This document shows positions 15,376-23,713 of a stretch of DNA of 25,096 nt, piece by piece (the stretch's first letter is position 1; each line of letters starts with the position of its first letter). A model generated the notes under the pieces. It saw only the letters and a list, made by a program, of their open reading frames with translations. It had not been told where the DNA came from and ran no database searches. The position numbers and the translations under genes are program-made. Source of the DNA: Halieaceae bacterium UBA6060 (GTDB lineage Bacteria > Pseudomonadota > Gammaproteobacteria > Pseudomonadales > Halieaceae); the NCBI GenBank assembly GCA_002428935.1, contig DIYG01000163.1:1-25096 (forward strand), given 5' to 3'.

Positions 15376-15402
15376 AAAAGGCACCTTCCGGTGCCTTTTT
15401 TG
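15376..15402 (+). terminator. Intrinsic terminator of the catabolic operon
   Basis: Perfect 10-bp stem AAAAGGCACC / GGTGCCTTTT with a TTCC loop, followed by more T residues, starting 16 bp after the receptor stop. It closes the plus-strand operon. Because the stem itself carries A and T tracts, it may also act, more weakly, on the convergent PAS-GGDEF-EAL transcript ending at 15433. Confidence 0.93.
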
Positions 15403-15432
15403 TTGGTTTCGACTTAACGGTCTTTAGAGGTT

Positions 15433-17832
15433 TTATCGGTTGACGAGGTTCGGGTCTCGCAGGGAGGGTTCGATACGCTCCGCATACTGAGGTACCCCAT
15501 AGCGATACCCCTGTCCCAGGTTGCAGCCCAGCTCCAGAAGACTGCGTTCTTGAGCGGCTTCTTCGATGCCTTCGGCAATCACTTCAACGCCCAGGGCTCC
15601 CGCCAGGGCGATCACCGCGTCACAGATAATGTGATTGTTTCCGTCTTCGGCGACATCCCTAACGAAAGACTGGTCCAGCTTTAGTCGGTCGATGGGCATT
15701 CGTTTGAGATAGGAAAGGGACGAGTAACCGGTACCGAAATCATCAATCGCAAAACGTACGCCCATGTCGCGAATCTCCTGCATCTTGGTGATGAGCTCTT
15801 CCGTGTCTCGCAGGAGAATACTCTCGGTGATTTCCAACTCTAGATGGTTGGCGGGCAGGCCCGTGGCATCTAGGGTTTCCTGAAGTATGTCTTGAAAGTT
15901 GCGATCGCGGAACTGGGACGCCGACACATTGACGGCCAGCAGGCCAAATTCGCAGCCCGTTTCCAGCCAAAACGCACCCTGTCGGCAAGCCTGCTCTAGA
16001 ACCCATTGACCGATACCTCGAATCAGACCCGTGCGCTCGGCGTGAGGTATGAATTGGGTCGGCGGCACGGCCCCTAACTGGGGATGATGCCAGCGGACCA
16101 AAACCTCCAGCCCAACGGTTTGGCCGGTTTCAAGGTTGCGCTGCGGCTGATAGGCCAGACGCAGTTCATTGCGCACGGCGGCCTCCCTCAGGGCGGAGTC
16201 GAGTAGCACATGCTGGAAGGCCTCTCGGGTCATGCGCTCGGAATAGAATCGGAAGGTGTCTCGCCCCTGCTCCTTGGCGCTATACATAGCTGCATCGGCG
16301 TTGCTCATGAGGGTCTCGGCGGACTGGCCGTCTTCAGGATAAAGGCTGATACCGAGGCTGGCGCTGACGGAGACTTCATTGTTCTCAAGGTTGATGGGCA
16401 AGCGTAGGGCGCCGATGATTTTCTCGGCGATGGTGGTCACGTCTTCAGGGCTGGTTATGTCTTCCAAGACAATAAGAAACTCATCGCCGCCGATGCGTCC
16501 GATAACGTCATCTTCTCGAAGGGTGTCGCGTAGGCGTTGGGCGGTAGTCGTCAGCAGCCGATCTCCGGCGACATGGCCGAGACTATCGTTGATGTTTTTG
16601 AAGGAATCGATGTCGAGAAAGATAACCGCCAAACGCAAGTTCCGGCGACGGGAGCGACGGAGGCTTTGGATCAGACGTTCATTGATCAGATAGCGATTGG
16701 GTAGCTGAGTGAGCTGGTCGTAATGGGCTAGCTGTTGGAGTTGTTCCTCGGTGGCCTTGAGCTGGCTAATGTCGGTGAATATGCCGATATAGCCGCCGTC
16801 AAAGCCGTCGAAATGGGTGATGGTCAACAGCTCGGGAAAGGTTTCGCCGCTTTTGCGTCGGTTCCAAATCTCTCCGCGCCAAATGCCCTCCTCATCGATG
16901 GCCGCCCACATTCGTTTGTAGAACTCATCGCTGTGCCGGCCCGAGCGCAAGATGCGGGTGTGCTCACCGATGACTTCGCTGCGGTGGTATCCGGTGATTC
17001 GGGAGAAGGCTGCGTTCACGTCTTTGATGACGCCCGTGCCATCGGTGACGATGATCCCTTCGCCGCTATTGTTGAAGACTGCGGCAGCCTGGGCCAGGCG
17101 GTGTTGGGCCGCGCGTTCCTGGGTGATGTCTTTACCGATGGCATAGATGTCTTCCCCATCTTCTGGCACCGCCGCAGACCAGGCAATCAGATGGTACTTG
17201 CCATTCTTATGCCGATAGCGATTTTCGAAATAGAGCGTCTTTATCCCTCGGGAAAGATTGCTCATTTCCGTCAAGGTCGCATCGACATCGTCGTCGTGGA
17301 TCAATTCAAGAAAGTTACGCCCGATGAGTTCGTCCGGGTGATAGCCGAGGGAAAGCTGCCATCCTGTGTTAGCCAGCTTTATTTCTCCGTCGGTACCGGC
17401 GACGATATGTATGCCGTTAGGTTGTTCAAAGAAAGTGCCTTGCAGCTCTTCCGCGTGACGTTCGGCGGTGACATCAATGATGACACCCGCAGCGTGGGTA
17501 ATCTGCCCCTTCTCGTCGTAGAAGCCGCGTCCCACGGCGCGATACCAGCGCTGATCGCCGCTGTCTCGATAGACACGAAATTCCGTTTGTTGGACGCCGC
17601 TAGAAGTGGTTACGTCGGATATGGCGGCGTTGAAGCGAGCCACATCATCGTTGTGCATATAGCGCAGCATGGCGCCGGCCTTGAGAGGTAACTCGTCTTC
17701 GCGGACCTGCAGTAGCGTTATGGTTTCCTGCGACAGCTCAAACTCATCCGTCGCCGCTGCCCAGCGCCAGGTGCCGATCCCGGCGTCGAGAAAAACGGCT
17801 TCGCTGTCCGCGAGCAGGGTGGTTGAGGTCAC
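15433..17832 (-). CDS. PAS-PAS-PAS-GGDEF-EAL cyclic-di-GMP signalling protein
   Basis: Cytoplasmic enzyme of 799 residues that makes and/or degrades cyclic di-GMP in response to PAS-sensed cues. Three PAS/PAC units occupy about 10-125, 130-240 and 245-360. The GGDEF domain (about 370-530) has the intact motif at 448-452 and an inhibitory-site RxxD (R439-D442) five residues before it. The EAL domain (about 545-790) reads EVLVRW at 576-581, EITES near 667, DDFGTGYSS at 697-705, a lysine in LKLDQSFV and AEGIEE near 753, so the main metal and catalytic residues are kept and phosphodiesterase activity is likely. No membrane helix is visible. The start is GTG at 17832 with AGGAAG 9 bp upstream. It lies 70 bp behind gcvP on the same strand and may be read through from it. 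The sensed ligand is unknown. Confidence 0.93.
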   Translation of the reverse strand: MTSTTLLADSEAVFLDAGIGTWRWAAATDEFELSQETITLLQVREDELPLKAGAMLRYMHNDDVARFNAAISDVTTSSGVQQTEFRVYRDSGDQRWYRAVGRGFYDEKGQITHAAGVIIDVTAERHAEELQGTFFEQPNGIHIVAGTDGEIKLANTGWQLSLGYHPDELIGRNFLELIHDDDVDATLTEMSNLSRGIKTLYFENRYRHKNGKYHLIAWSAAVPEDGEDIYAIGKDITQERAAQHRLAQAAAVFNNSGEGIIVTDGTGVIKDVNAAFSRITGYHRSEVIGEHTRILRSGRHSDEFYKRMWAAIDEEGIWRGEIWNRRKSGETFPELLTITHFDGFDGGYIGIFTDISQLKATEEQLQQLAHYDQLTQLPNRYLINERLIQSLRRSRRRNLRLAVIFLDIDSFKNINDSLGHVAGDRLLTTTAQRLRDTLREDDVIGRIGGDEFLIVLEDITSPEDVTTIAEKIIGALRLPINLENNEVSVSASLGISLYPEDGQSAETLMSNADAAMYSAKEQGRDTFRFYSERMTREAFQHVLLDSALREAAVRNELRLAYQPQRNLETGQTVGLEVLVRWHHPQLGAVPPTQFIPHAERTGLIRGIGQWVLEQACRQGAFWLETGCEFGLLAVNVSASQFRDRNFQDILQETLDATGLPANHLELEITESILLRDTEELITKMQEIRDMGVRFAIDDFGTGYSSLSYLKRMPIDRLKLDQSFVRDVAEDGNNHIICDAVIALAGALGVEVIAEGIEEAAQERSLLELGCNLGQGYRYGVPQYAERIEPSLRDPNLVNR

Positions 17833-17902
17833 GGCGTAAGCCTTCCTGTGGACGATCCACGAGTCTAGATCACCGGGCGCTATTGGTCACTCGGCCTAAG
17901 GT

Positions 17903-20809
17903 CTAAGGAATCTCCTCGGTGGCCTGTTCCGATTCTCGAAAGCTGTCGATGGACGGGCAGGCACAGAAAAGATTCCGGTCCCCGTAGACGTTGTCGACGC
18001 GGCTGACGGGGGGCCAGTATTTGTCGAGTTTCAAGCTCTCCATGGCAAAGGCAGCTTCCTCCCGCGTATAGGGGTGAGACCAGTCTTCCGCCGTGAGATC
18101 CTGGAGTGTATGGGGAGCATTGATCAGCGGGTTGTTGTCCAGAGGCCAGCGACCTTCCTGGACCGTGCGAATCTCTTCTCGAATGATGATCATGGCGTCG
18201 CAGAAGCGATCCAGTTCGGCGAGAGATTCACTTTCCGTAGGTTCGATCATCAGAGTGCCGGGCACGGGGAAGGACATGGTAGGTGCGTGGAAACCGAAAT
18301 CCATCAGGCGTTTGGCGATGTCTTCTTCGCCAATGCCACTGCTCTCCTTGAGCGGTCGAATATCGATAATGCACTCGTGGGCGACGGTACCCTTGCGCCC
18401 TGTGTATAGCACGGGGTAATGGTCCCCAAGGCGGCTGGCGATGTAGTTCGCCGACAAAATGGCGACGCGGCTTGCGGCGGTCAGGCCCTCAGCACCCATC
18501 AGGGCAATGTAGGCCCAGGAAATCGGCAAAATGGAAGCGCTACCGTAGGGGGTTGCGGAAACCACATCGTTGTCTGCCGCCAGCCCCTCTACAGGGCTCA
18601 CGGGGTGAGAGGGCAAAAAGGCTTGCAGGTGAGCGCCCACGCCGATGGGGCCCATACCCGGACCGCCGCCGCCATGGGGTATACAGAAGGTTTTGTGCAG
18701 GTTGAGGTGCGACACGTCGGCACCAAACTTACCTGGGGCTGCGAGCCCCAAAAGCGCGTTGAGATTAGCGCCGTCTACGTAGACTTGCCCGCCATGGCTA
18801 TGGACGATGTTGCAGACCTCCGTGACAGCTTCCTCAAACACGCCGTGGGTAGAGGGGTAGGTCACCATAATGGCGGTTAGCTGCTCCGAGTGCTTCGACG
18901 CTTTCTCTTTCAAGTCCCCCAGGTCGACGTTGCCCTGGTCGTCGCATTCCACAATCACGACTTTCATTCCGGCTAGCACCGCGCTTGCCGGGTTGGTGCC
19001 ATGCGCCGACGAGGGGATAAGGCAGATGTTCCGACTCCCTTCCCCGCGGCTCTCATGGTAGCGCCGGATGGCCAAGAGTCCGGCATACTCGCCCTGAGAA
19101 CCTGCGTTAGGCTGGAGGGATAGGGCATCGTAGCCTGTGCATGCGCAGAGCATGTGCTCCAGTTCCGTCAAAAGTTGCCGATAACCCTTCACCTGCTCCG
19201 CTGGGGCAAAGGGGTGGAGCCCCGAGAAGGACTGCCAGGTCACCGGTAGCATTTCCGTCGTGGCGTTTAACTTCATGGTGCAACTGCCCAGGGGAATCAT
19301 CGAGCGATTGAGGGCGATGTCTTTGTGCTCCAATCGACGGAGGTAACGAAGCATCTCCGTTTCGGAATGATATTCATTGAATAAAGGGTGCTGCAGATAG
19401 TCGACATCCCTCTTTACCGTGTCGGCGAGCGCCATAGGAAGATCGGTGCTGAAATCCAGGTCTTCTTTGCGGCCGCCAAAAACCTCGATCAGACACGCCA
19501 GGTCATCGCGGGTAGTGGTCTCGTCAAGGGATATACCGAGGGTTTCACCTTGGTCTTTCCTTAGATTGATGCCCGCGGCATCTGCTCGTTGCAAGATGGC
19601 GTTGCGCTGCGCACCCGGGCGTACGGTGATGGTGTCGAAGAAATGCTCATGAGCAATCTCCAGGCCCAGTGCTTCAAGGGCCCGATGGAGAATAACCGCG
19701 AAGCGGTGGGTTCGCTCCGCGATGCGCCGCAGTCCCTGGGGCCCGTGATACATGGCGTAGAACGCGGCCATGACCGCCAGCAGCGCCTGGGCCGTGCAGA
19801 TGTTGCTGGTGGCCTTCTCTCGTCGAATATGTTGTTCTCGGGTCTGCATGGCCATGCGCAACGCCGGTCGTCCGTGACGATCCACGGAGACGCCGATGAT
19901 GCGCCCGGGGGTAGAGCGTTTATAAGCGTCTCGCGTTGCAAAGAATGCCGCGTGGGGGCCGCCATAGCCCATGGGCACGCCGAAGCGCTGGCTATTACCC
20001 ACGACCACATCAGCCCCAAGGTGTCCCGGCGAGCGCAGCAAAAGCAGGGCCAGGAGGTCGCTCGCCACCACAACCAGGGTATTTCTCTCATGGGCCTTTG
20101 CTATCAGTGCCGCAGGATCGTTTACGGCGCCACTGCTGCCCGGGTACTGAAGCAGTAGCCCAAAGCACTCTTCCTCATCGAGCATCGCCCCTGGGTCTCC
20201 AGTTCGGATCTCAATACCCAGGGGCTCGGCGCGGGTTTTCAACACTGCTAGGGTCTGCGGATGGCAGTCCTCATCGACAAGAAAACGTTGGCTCTTATTG
20301 CGTTTGTTGACCCGTTGAAGCAGCGTCATGGCCTCCGCGGCGGCGGTAGCCTCATCGAGCATCGACGCATTGGCCAAATCCATGCCGGTCAGGTCCATAA
20401 CGAGTTGTTGATAGGTCAGCAGCGCTTCCAGCCGACCCTGAGAAATCTCCGCCTGGTAGGGCGTATAGGCCGTATACCAGCCGGGGTTTTCCAGCACGTT
20501 CCGTTGTATAACTGCAGGGGTATGGGTGTCGTAGTAACCCATGCCGATGAAGCTGCGACAGACTCGATTCTCTGCAGCAATCTCCCGAAGACGAGCCAAA
20601 ACATCCACTTCTCGCTGCGGTTTTCCAAGTTCCATGGGCTCTCGGCGGCGGATGCTTTCCGGTACGGCGGTATCGATCAGTGCATCGAGGCTGTCATAGC
20701 CCACGGCGAGGGCCATTTCCTGCTGTTGGGCCATGCTGGGGCCGATGTGGCGGGCCAGAAACTCATCATGACCTTCAAGGGTGGTAAGGGAATCGGAAGA
20801 TTTGCTCAT
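17903..20809 (-). CDS. gcvP: Glycine dehydrogenase (decarboxylating), glycine-cleavage P protein
   Basis: PLP enzyme that decarboxylates glycine and passes the aminomethyl group to lipoyl-GcvH, feeding one-carbon units to folate. It is 968 residues, the single-chain homodimer type (E. coli about 957). Visible landmarks are FLARHIGPS at the N-terminus, FIGMGYYDTHTP and NPGWYTAYTPYQAEISQGRL, then IPLGSCTMKLNATTEM, and the PLP-lysine motif NLHKTFCIPHGGGGPGMGP with the lysine at about residue 705. The C-terminus retains the family's SFPVPGTLMIEPTESE-type segment. gcvT and gcvH are not adjacent in this window, so the cleavage system is split. The upstream gap has no glycine-riboswitch aptamer that I can find. 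The ATG at 20809 has only a weak ribosome site. Confidence 0.97.
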   Translation of the reverse strand: MSKSSDSLTTLEGHDEFLARHIGPSMAQQQEMALAVGYDSLDALIDTAVPESIRRREPMELGKPQREVDVLARLREIAAENRVCRSFIGMGYYDTHTPAVIQRNVLENPGWYTAYTPYQAEISQGRLEALLTYQQLVMDLTGMDLANASMLDEATAAAEAMTLLQRVNKRNKSQRFLVDEDCHPQTLAVLKTRAEPLGIEIRTGDPGAMLDEEECFGLLLQYPGSSGAVNDPAALIAKAHERNTLVVVASDLLALLLLRSPGHLGADVVVGNSQRFGVPMGYGGPHAAFFATRDAYKRSTPGRIIGVSVDRHGRPALRMAMQTREQHIRREKATSNICTAQALLAVMAAFYAMYHGPQGLRRIAERTHRFAVILHRALEALGLEIAHEHFFDTITVRPGAQRNAILQRADAAGINLRKDQGETLGISLDETTTRDDLACLIEVFGGRKEDLDFSTDLPMALADTVKRDVDYLQHPLFNEYHSETEMLRYLRRLEHKDIALNRSMIPLGSCTMKLNATTEMLPVTWQSFSGLHPFAPAEQVKGYRQLLTELEHMLCACTGYDALSLQPNAGSQGEYAGLLAIRRYHESRGEGSRNICLIPSSAHGTNPASAVLAGMKVVIVECDDQGNVDLGDLKEKASKHSEQLTAIMVTYPSTHGVFEEAVTEVCNIVHSHGGQVYVDGANLNALLGLAAPGKFGADVSHLNLHKTFCIPHGGGGPGMGPIGVGAHLQAFLPSHPVSPVEGLAADNDVVSATPYGSASILPISWAYIALMGAEGLTAASRVAILSANYIASRLGDHYPVLYTGRKGTVAHECIIDIRPLKESSGIGEEDIAKRLMDFGFHAPTMSFPVPGTLMIEPTESESLAELDRFCDAMIIIREEIRTVQEGRWPLDNNPLINAPHTLQDLTAEDWSHPYTREEAAFAMESLKLDKYWPPVSRVDNVYGDRNLFCACPSIDSFRESEQATEEIP

Positions 20810-20836
20810 AACGCTCGGAAAATGTTGTCGAGGGAG

Positions 20837-20858
20837 TTCCGAGCCGGTCGGCCCGGAA
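20837..20858. repeat. Imperfect inverted repeat upstream of gcvP
   Basis: TTCCGAGCCGG pairs with TCGGCCCGGAA with two mismatches, giving a GC-rich dyad about 28-50 bp upstream of the gcvP start, in the 176-bp divergent gap to the serine hydrolase. No T-run follows on either strand, so it is not an obvious terminator. It could be an operator or a leader hairpin; the role is unknown. Confidence 0.4.
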
Positions 20859-20877
20859 AAGACGCAGATGGTAGCAG

Positions 20878-20893
20878 TGTGCCCTCGGGCACA
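20878..20893. repeat. Perfect inverted repeat in the gcvP / serine hydrolase gap
   Basis: TGTGCCC-TC-GGGCACA is a perfect 7-bp dyad with a 2-bp centre. It lies about 70 bp upstream of gcvP and about 93 bp upstream of the serine hydrolase. It may be an operator for either gene or a small hairpin in the gcvP leader. Only the symmetry is observed; no known binding consensus is recognised. Confidence 0.45.
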
Positions 20894-20985
20894 GCAACGA
20901 GGCGTGAGGTAGGGCGCCCTATACCAGGGCCTGTGGGGTCGCTACACTGCGCCGCCTATTCGGCATCGGTAGAGGTTGAAACACA

Positions 20986-22209
20986 ATGGCTTGGGAAGAC
21001 CCGGATCCGCGGGCGGTGGCCATGGATCGTAGACAGCTTGCGCGGATTGACGAACACCTCAATGCCCGCTATCTGGAGCCGGGCAAGATTCCCGGTTGCC
21101 TGACCGTTGTTACGCGGCGAGATCGCCTGGCCCATTTGCAGGTGAGTGGCTTGCGCGATGTCGAGCGCAACCTGCCCATGACCGAAGATACGCTGTTTCG
21201 CATCTATTCCATGACCAAGCCAGTCACCTCTGTGGCTTTGATGACCCTCTGGGAGCAGGGGCGGTTTACCCTGGATGACCCGGTCGATCGATACCTTCCC
21301 GAGTGGCGAAATTTGCAAGTTCGCGTGGGAGGTAGCTGGCCCCTGTTTGAAACGCGGCCCGCGCAGCGACCGATGCGAATTCGCGACCTGCTTTGCCATA
21401 CCTCCGGGTTGACCTATGACTTTCTCAATGCGACGAACATCGATCATGCCTATCGCTCTCTCGGCGTGGGTCGTGCCGCGCCGGGATACACCCTTGATGA
21501 CATGGCCCTGCAGCTTGCCGATCTGCCTCTTGAGTTTTCTCCCGGGGAGCGCTGGAACTACTCCCTGGCTACCGATGTGCTGGGGCTCCTGATCGAGAGG
21601 ATCAGCGGCCGTGGCTTTTACGAGTATCTGCGGCAATCGATCTTCGAACCCCTGGACATGTATGACACTGGGTTCAGTCCCCGGGACGATCAGTTGGGGC
21701 GATTTGCCGCCTGTTACACCCGCAATAGCGACAAGCAATTAGTGTTACAAGATGACCCGCAGCACTCACAGTTCTATGGACGCACCTTCCACTCAGGCGG
21801 TGGCGGCCTGTTGTCTACGGCCCGGGACTATCTGCAGTTCTGCCGCATGCTGGCCCATGGCGGCACCTTGAATGGGCAGCGGATACTGGGGCGCAAAACC
21901 CTCGAAATGATGGTCGCCAACCACCTGCCCGGTGGTGCGGATCTGGCCGGCCTGTCTTTGTCGGGCTTTAGCGAGACCCATAACGAGGGAGTGGGTTTCG
22001 GCCTGGGCTTTGCTCGCAAGCTAGATCCCGTACGTAACGGCTTTCCCGCATCGCCGGGGACCTACTACTGGGGAGGCCTGGCCAGCACGCTGTTTTGGGT
22101 GGATCCGCAGGAAGAGTTAACGGTGTTGTTCTTCACTCAGCTGATTCCTTCCAGCACCTTTAATTTTCGCGGTCAGCTAGAGGCCATTATTTATGCGGCC
22201 CTGGACTGA
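20986..22209 (+). CDS. Serine hydrolase of the beta-lactamase/EstB esterase family
   Basis: Penicillin-binding-fold serine hydrolase of 407 residues. The nucleophile motif SMTK (S75-K78) falls at the same numbers as in the Burkholderia EstB esterase. A Tyr192 motif (NYSLATD) supplies the second catalytic element, and a late YYWGGLASTLFW segment replaces the KTG box of true beta-lactamases. That WGG pattern fits esterases or 6-aminohexanoate-dimer-hydrolase-like enzymes rather than antibiotic resistance. There is no signal peptide, so it is probably cytoplasmic. The ATG at 20986 has AGAGG 10 bp upstream. It diverges from gcvP and converges on greB; no functional link to either is evident. The natural substrate is unknown. 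Confidence 0.87.
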   Translation: MAWEDPDPRAVAMDRRQLARIDEHLNARYLEPGKIPGCLTVVTRRDRLAHLQVSGLRDVERNLPMTEDTLFRIYSMTKPVTSVALMTLWEQGRFTLDDPVDRYLPEWRNLQVRVGGSWPLFETRPAQRPMRIRDLLCHTSGLTYDFLNATNIDHAYRSLGVGRAAPGYTLDDMALQLADLPLEFSPGERWNYSLATDVLGLLIERISGRGFYEYLRQSIFEPLDMYDTGFSPRDDQLGRFAACYTRNSDKQLVLQDDPQHSQFYGRTFHSGGGGLLSTARDYLQFCRMLAHGGTLNGQRILGRKTLEMMVANHLPGGADLAGLSLSGFSETHNEGVGFGLGFARKLDPVRNGFPASPGTYYWGGLASTLFWVDPQEELTVLFFTQLIPSSTFNFRGQLEAIIYAALD

Positions 22210-22262
22210 TTGAAGCGCTAGGATTCGAAATCGAGAACTCGTCTTCCGTGTCTCTACCTGGC

Positions 22263-22760
22263 CTAGGGATAGCGGATCTCCAGAATTTCCACCTCTCGGG
22301 TTCCCGATGGGCTTTGGATAAGGCCTACATCGCCCAAACCCTTCCCCAGGAGTGCTTTTGCCAGAGGTGCGTCGATAGATATTTCACCTCGTGCAGGATC
22401 GAATTCGTCAGGCCCGACAATTCGCAGCCGTCGCTCTGTGCCATCTTCCTCGGCTATGAGCAATTCAGCGCCGAAATAGACTCGTTGCCGATCTGTAGGC
22501 GCTTCGCGAACCACCTGTAATACCTCCAGGCGTTTGCTGAGGAAGCGCACCCGGCTATCAATTTCCCGGAGCCGCTTTTTACCGTAGATGTAGTCGCCAT
22601 TTTCTGAGCGATCACCGTTTTTTGCGGCGTCCTGCACGGCGCGCGCGACCACGGGACGCTCCTGCCGCCATAGGGTTTCCAGTTCCGCGCGCAAACGTTC
22701 TTCCCCCGAGGGCGTTATGAGAGGTGTACCTTTTGGGCGGGGAGGACGGTAGCGGCCCAT
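22263..22760 (-). CDS. greB: Transcription elongation factor GreB
   Basis: Enters the RNA polymerase secondary channel and stimulates cleavage of backtracked transcripts. It is 165 residues, the GreB rather than the GreA length. The N-terminal coiled coil carries the acidic tip GDRSENGDYIYGKKRLREID (about 49-68), the GreB signature, with the Asp and Glu that chelate the catalytic magnesium. The C-terminal FKBP-like domain ends with SPSGTREVEILEIRYP. The N-terminus has a basic MGRYRPPRPKGTPLITPSG run, common in this branch. It is a single gene convergent with the serine hydrolase; the 53-bp gap between them has no clear terminator. Confidence 0.95.
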   Translation of the reverse strand: MGRYRPPRPKGTPLITPSGEERLRAELETLWRQERPVVARAVQDAAKNGDRSENGDYIYGKKRLREIDSRVRFLSKRLEVLQVVREAPTDRQRVYFGAELLIAEEDGTERRLRIVGPDEFDPARGEISIDAPLAKALLGKGLGDVGLIQSPSGTREVEILEIRYP

Positions 22761-22848
22761 AAGCTTTGCTTCTTCTACGACGCGGTGCGGACCTCTAGTC
22801 TACGGGATCTCATTGCCCGGAGATCCCCCGGCCCCCTAAACTGTGACC

Positions 22849-23706
22849 ATGAAAACAACGAAGCCCCTAACTCGTCTAAGTCTTCCCCTGGCCCTCGCTA
22901 TAGGCTGTGGGATTGCATCAACAGCCAACGCCTCGGACTGCCCGCAGTTACTCGGTGATCCCCGAGAGGGAGGGCTCATTTGGGGTCAGGTAGCCCCCGG
23001 GGCGACGGTAACCCTGGATGACATGCCCCTGGACGTGCTGCCCAACGGCTATTTCGTTGCCGCGTTTCATCGCGACGCTCCAGCGGTGAGTCAGTTAACG
23101 GTGGACGACCACTGCCGACTTGCCATCGATGTTGATCAGCGGGAATACCGTATTCAGCGCGTCGAGGGTGTACCTCAAAGGACCGTTACGCCACCGCCAG
23201 AACAGCTTGAACGTATCCGCCGGGAGAGAGCTCTGGTCGCCGCAGCGAAGGGGGAGTTCATTGAGCGTCCCGACTGGCTGATGCAGATCGATGGTGGTTT
23301 TACCTGGCCCGTTACCGGCCGCATATCCGGGGTGTACGGAAGCCAGCGTGTGTACAACGGCACGCCGGGCAATCCGCACTATGGTGTGGATATAGCTGTG
23401 CCTACGGGTACCCCGGTGCGAGCGCCAGCCGCAGGACGAGTCACCCTGGCGGAGGGCGATTTGTTTTATTCGGGTGGAACGGTGATTCTGGACCACGGTT
23501 ACGGCCTCTCATCCTCATTTCTGCACTTGAGTGAGGTGAGCGTTGCGGTCGGTGATGAACTTGAAGTGGGCGATCTTATTGGCGCCGTAGGGGCGACCGG
23601 TCGTGCAACGGGGCCCCATCTCGACTGGCGTATGAGCTGGCGAGATCGCCGGGTAGACCCCCAGCGTCTGGTGCCAGTGATGCCAGCCCCGACGCCGGGA
23701 GGGTAG
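22849..23706 (+). CDS. Secreted M23-family (LytM-type) metallopeptidase
   Basis: Probably a periplasmic peptidoglycan endopeptidase, or an amidase-activator-like LytM protein, of 285 residues. A signal peptide spans about 1-28 (ANA before SDCPQ). A small beta-rich domain (about 30-105) precedes a linker and the M23 domain (about 150-275). Zinc ligands HxxxD are seen at H177/D181 (HYGVDIA), and H226 lies in FLHLSE. The usual HLHW motif is GPHLDW (H257, D259), so the third zinc ligand is aspartate instead of histidine. The chosen ATG at 22849 is two codons inside a GTG at 22843; neither has a clear ribosome site. The motif change may define a subfamily or reduce activity. Confidence 0.87.
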   Translation: MKTTKPLTRLSLPLALAIGCGIASTANASDCPQLLGDPREGGLIWGQVAPGATVTLDDMPLDVLPNGYFVAAFHRDAPAVSQLTVDDHCRLAIDVDQREYRIQRVEGVPQRTVTPPPEQLERIRRERALVAAAKGEFIERPDWLMQIDGGFTWPVTGRISGVYGSQRVYNGTPGNPHYGVDIAVPTGTPVRAPAAGRVTLAEGDLFYSGGTVILDHGYGLSSSFLHLSEVSVAVGDELEVGDLIGAVGATGRATGPHLDWRMSWRDRRVDPQRLVPVMPAPTPGG

Positions 23707-23713
23707 TGCCGGT

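Noticed and set aside
16735..17691. Plus-strand frame (318 codons) opposite the PAS-GGDEF-EAL gene
   Set aside because: The opposite strand has unambiguous PAS and GGDEF motifs in frame; this translation shows none.
20261..21738. Overlapping frames on both strands (20261-21103 plus, 20956-21738 minus) across gcvP and the serine hydrolase
   Set aside because: They run antisense through well-supported genes and across the intergenic gap without domain content.
20986..22209. True class C beta-lactamase (antibiotic resistance)
   Set aside because: No signal peptide, and a WGG segment replaces the KTG box; the motif set fits EstB-like esterases.
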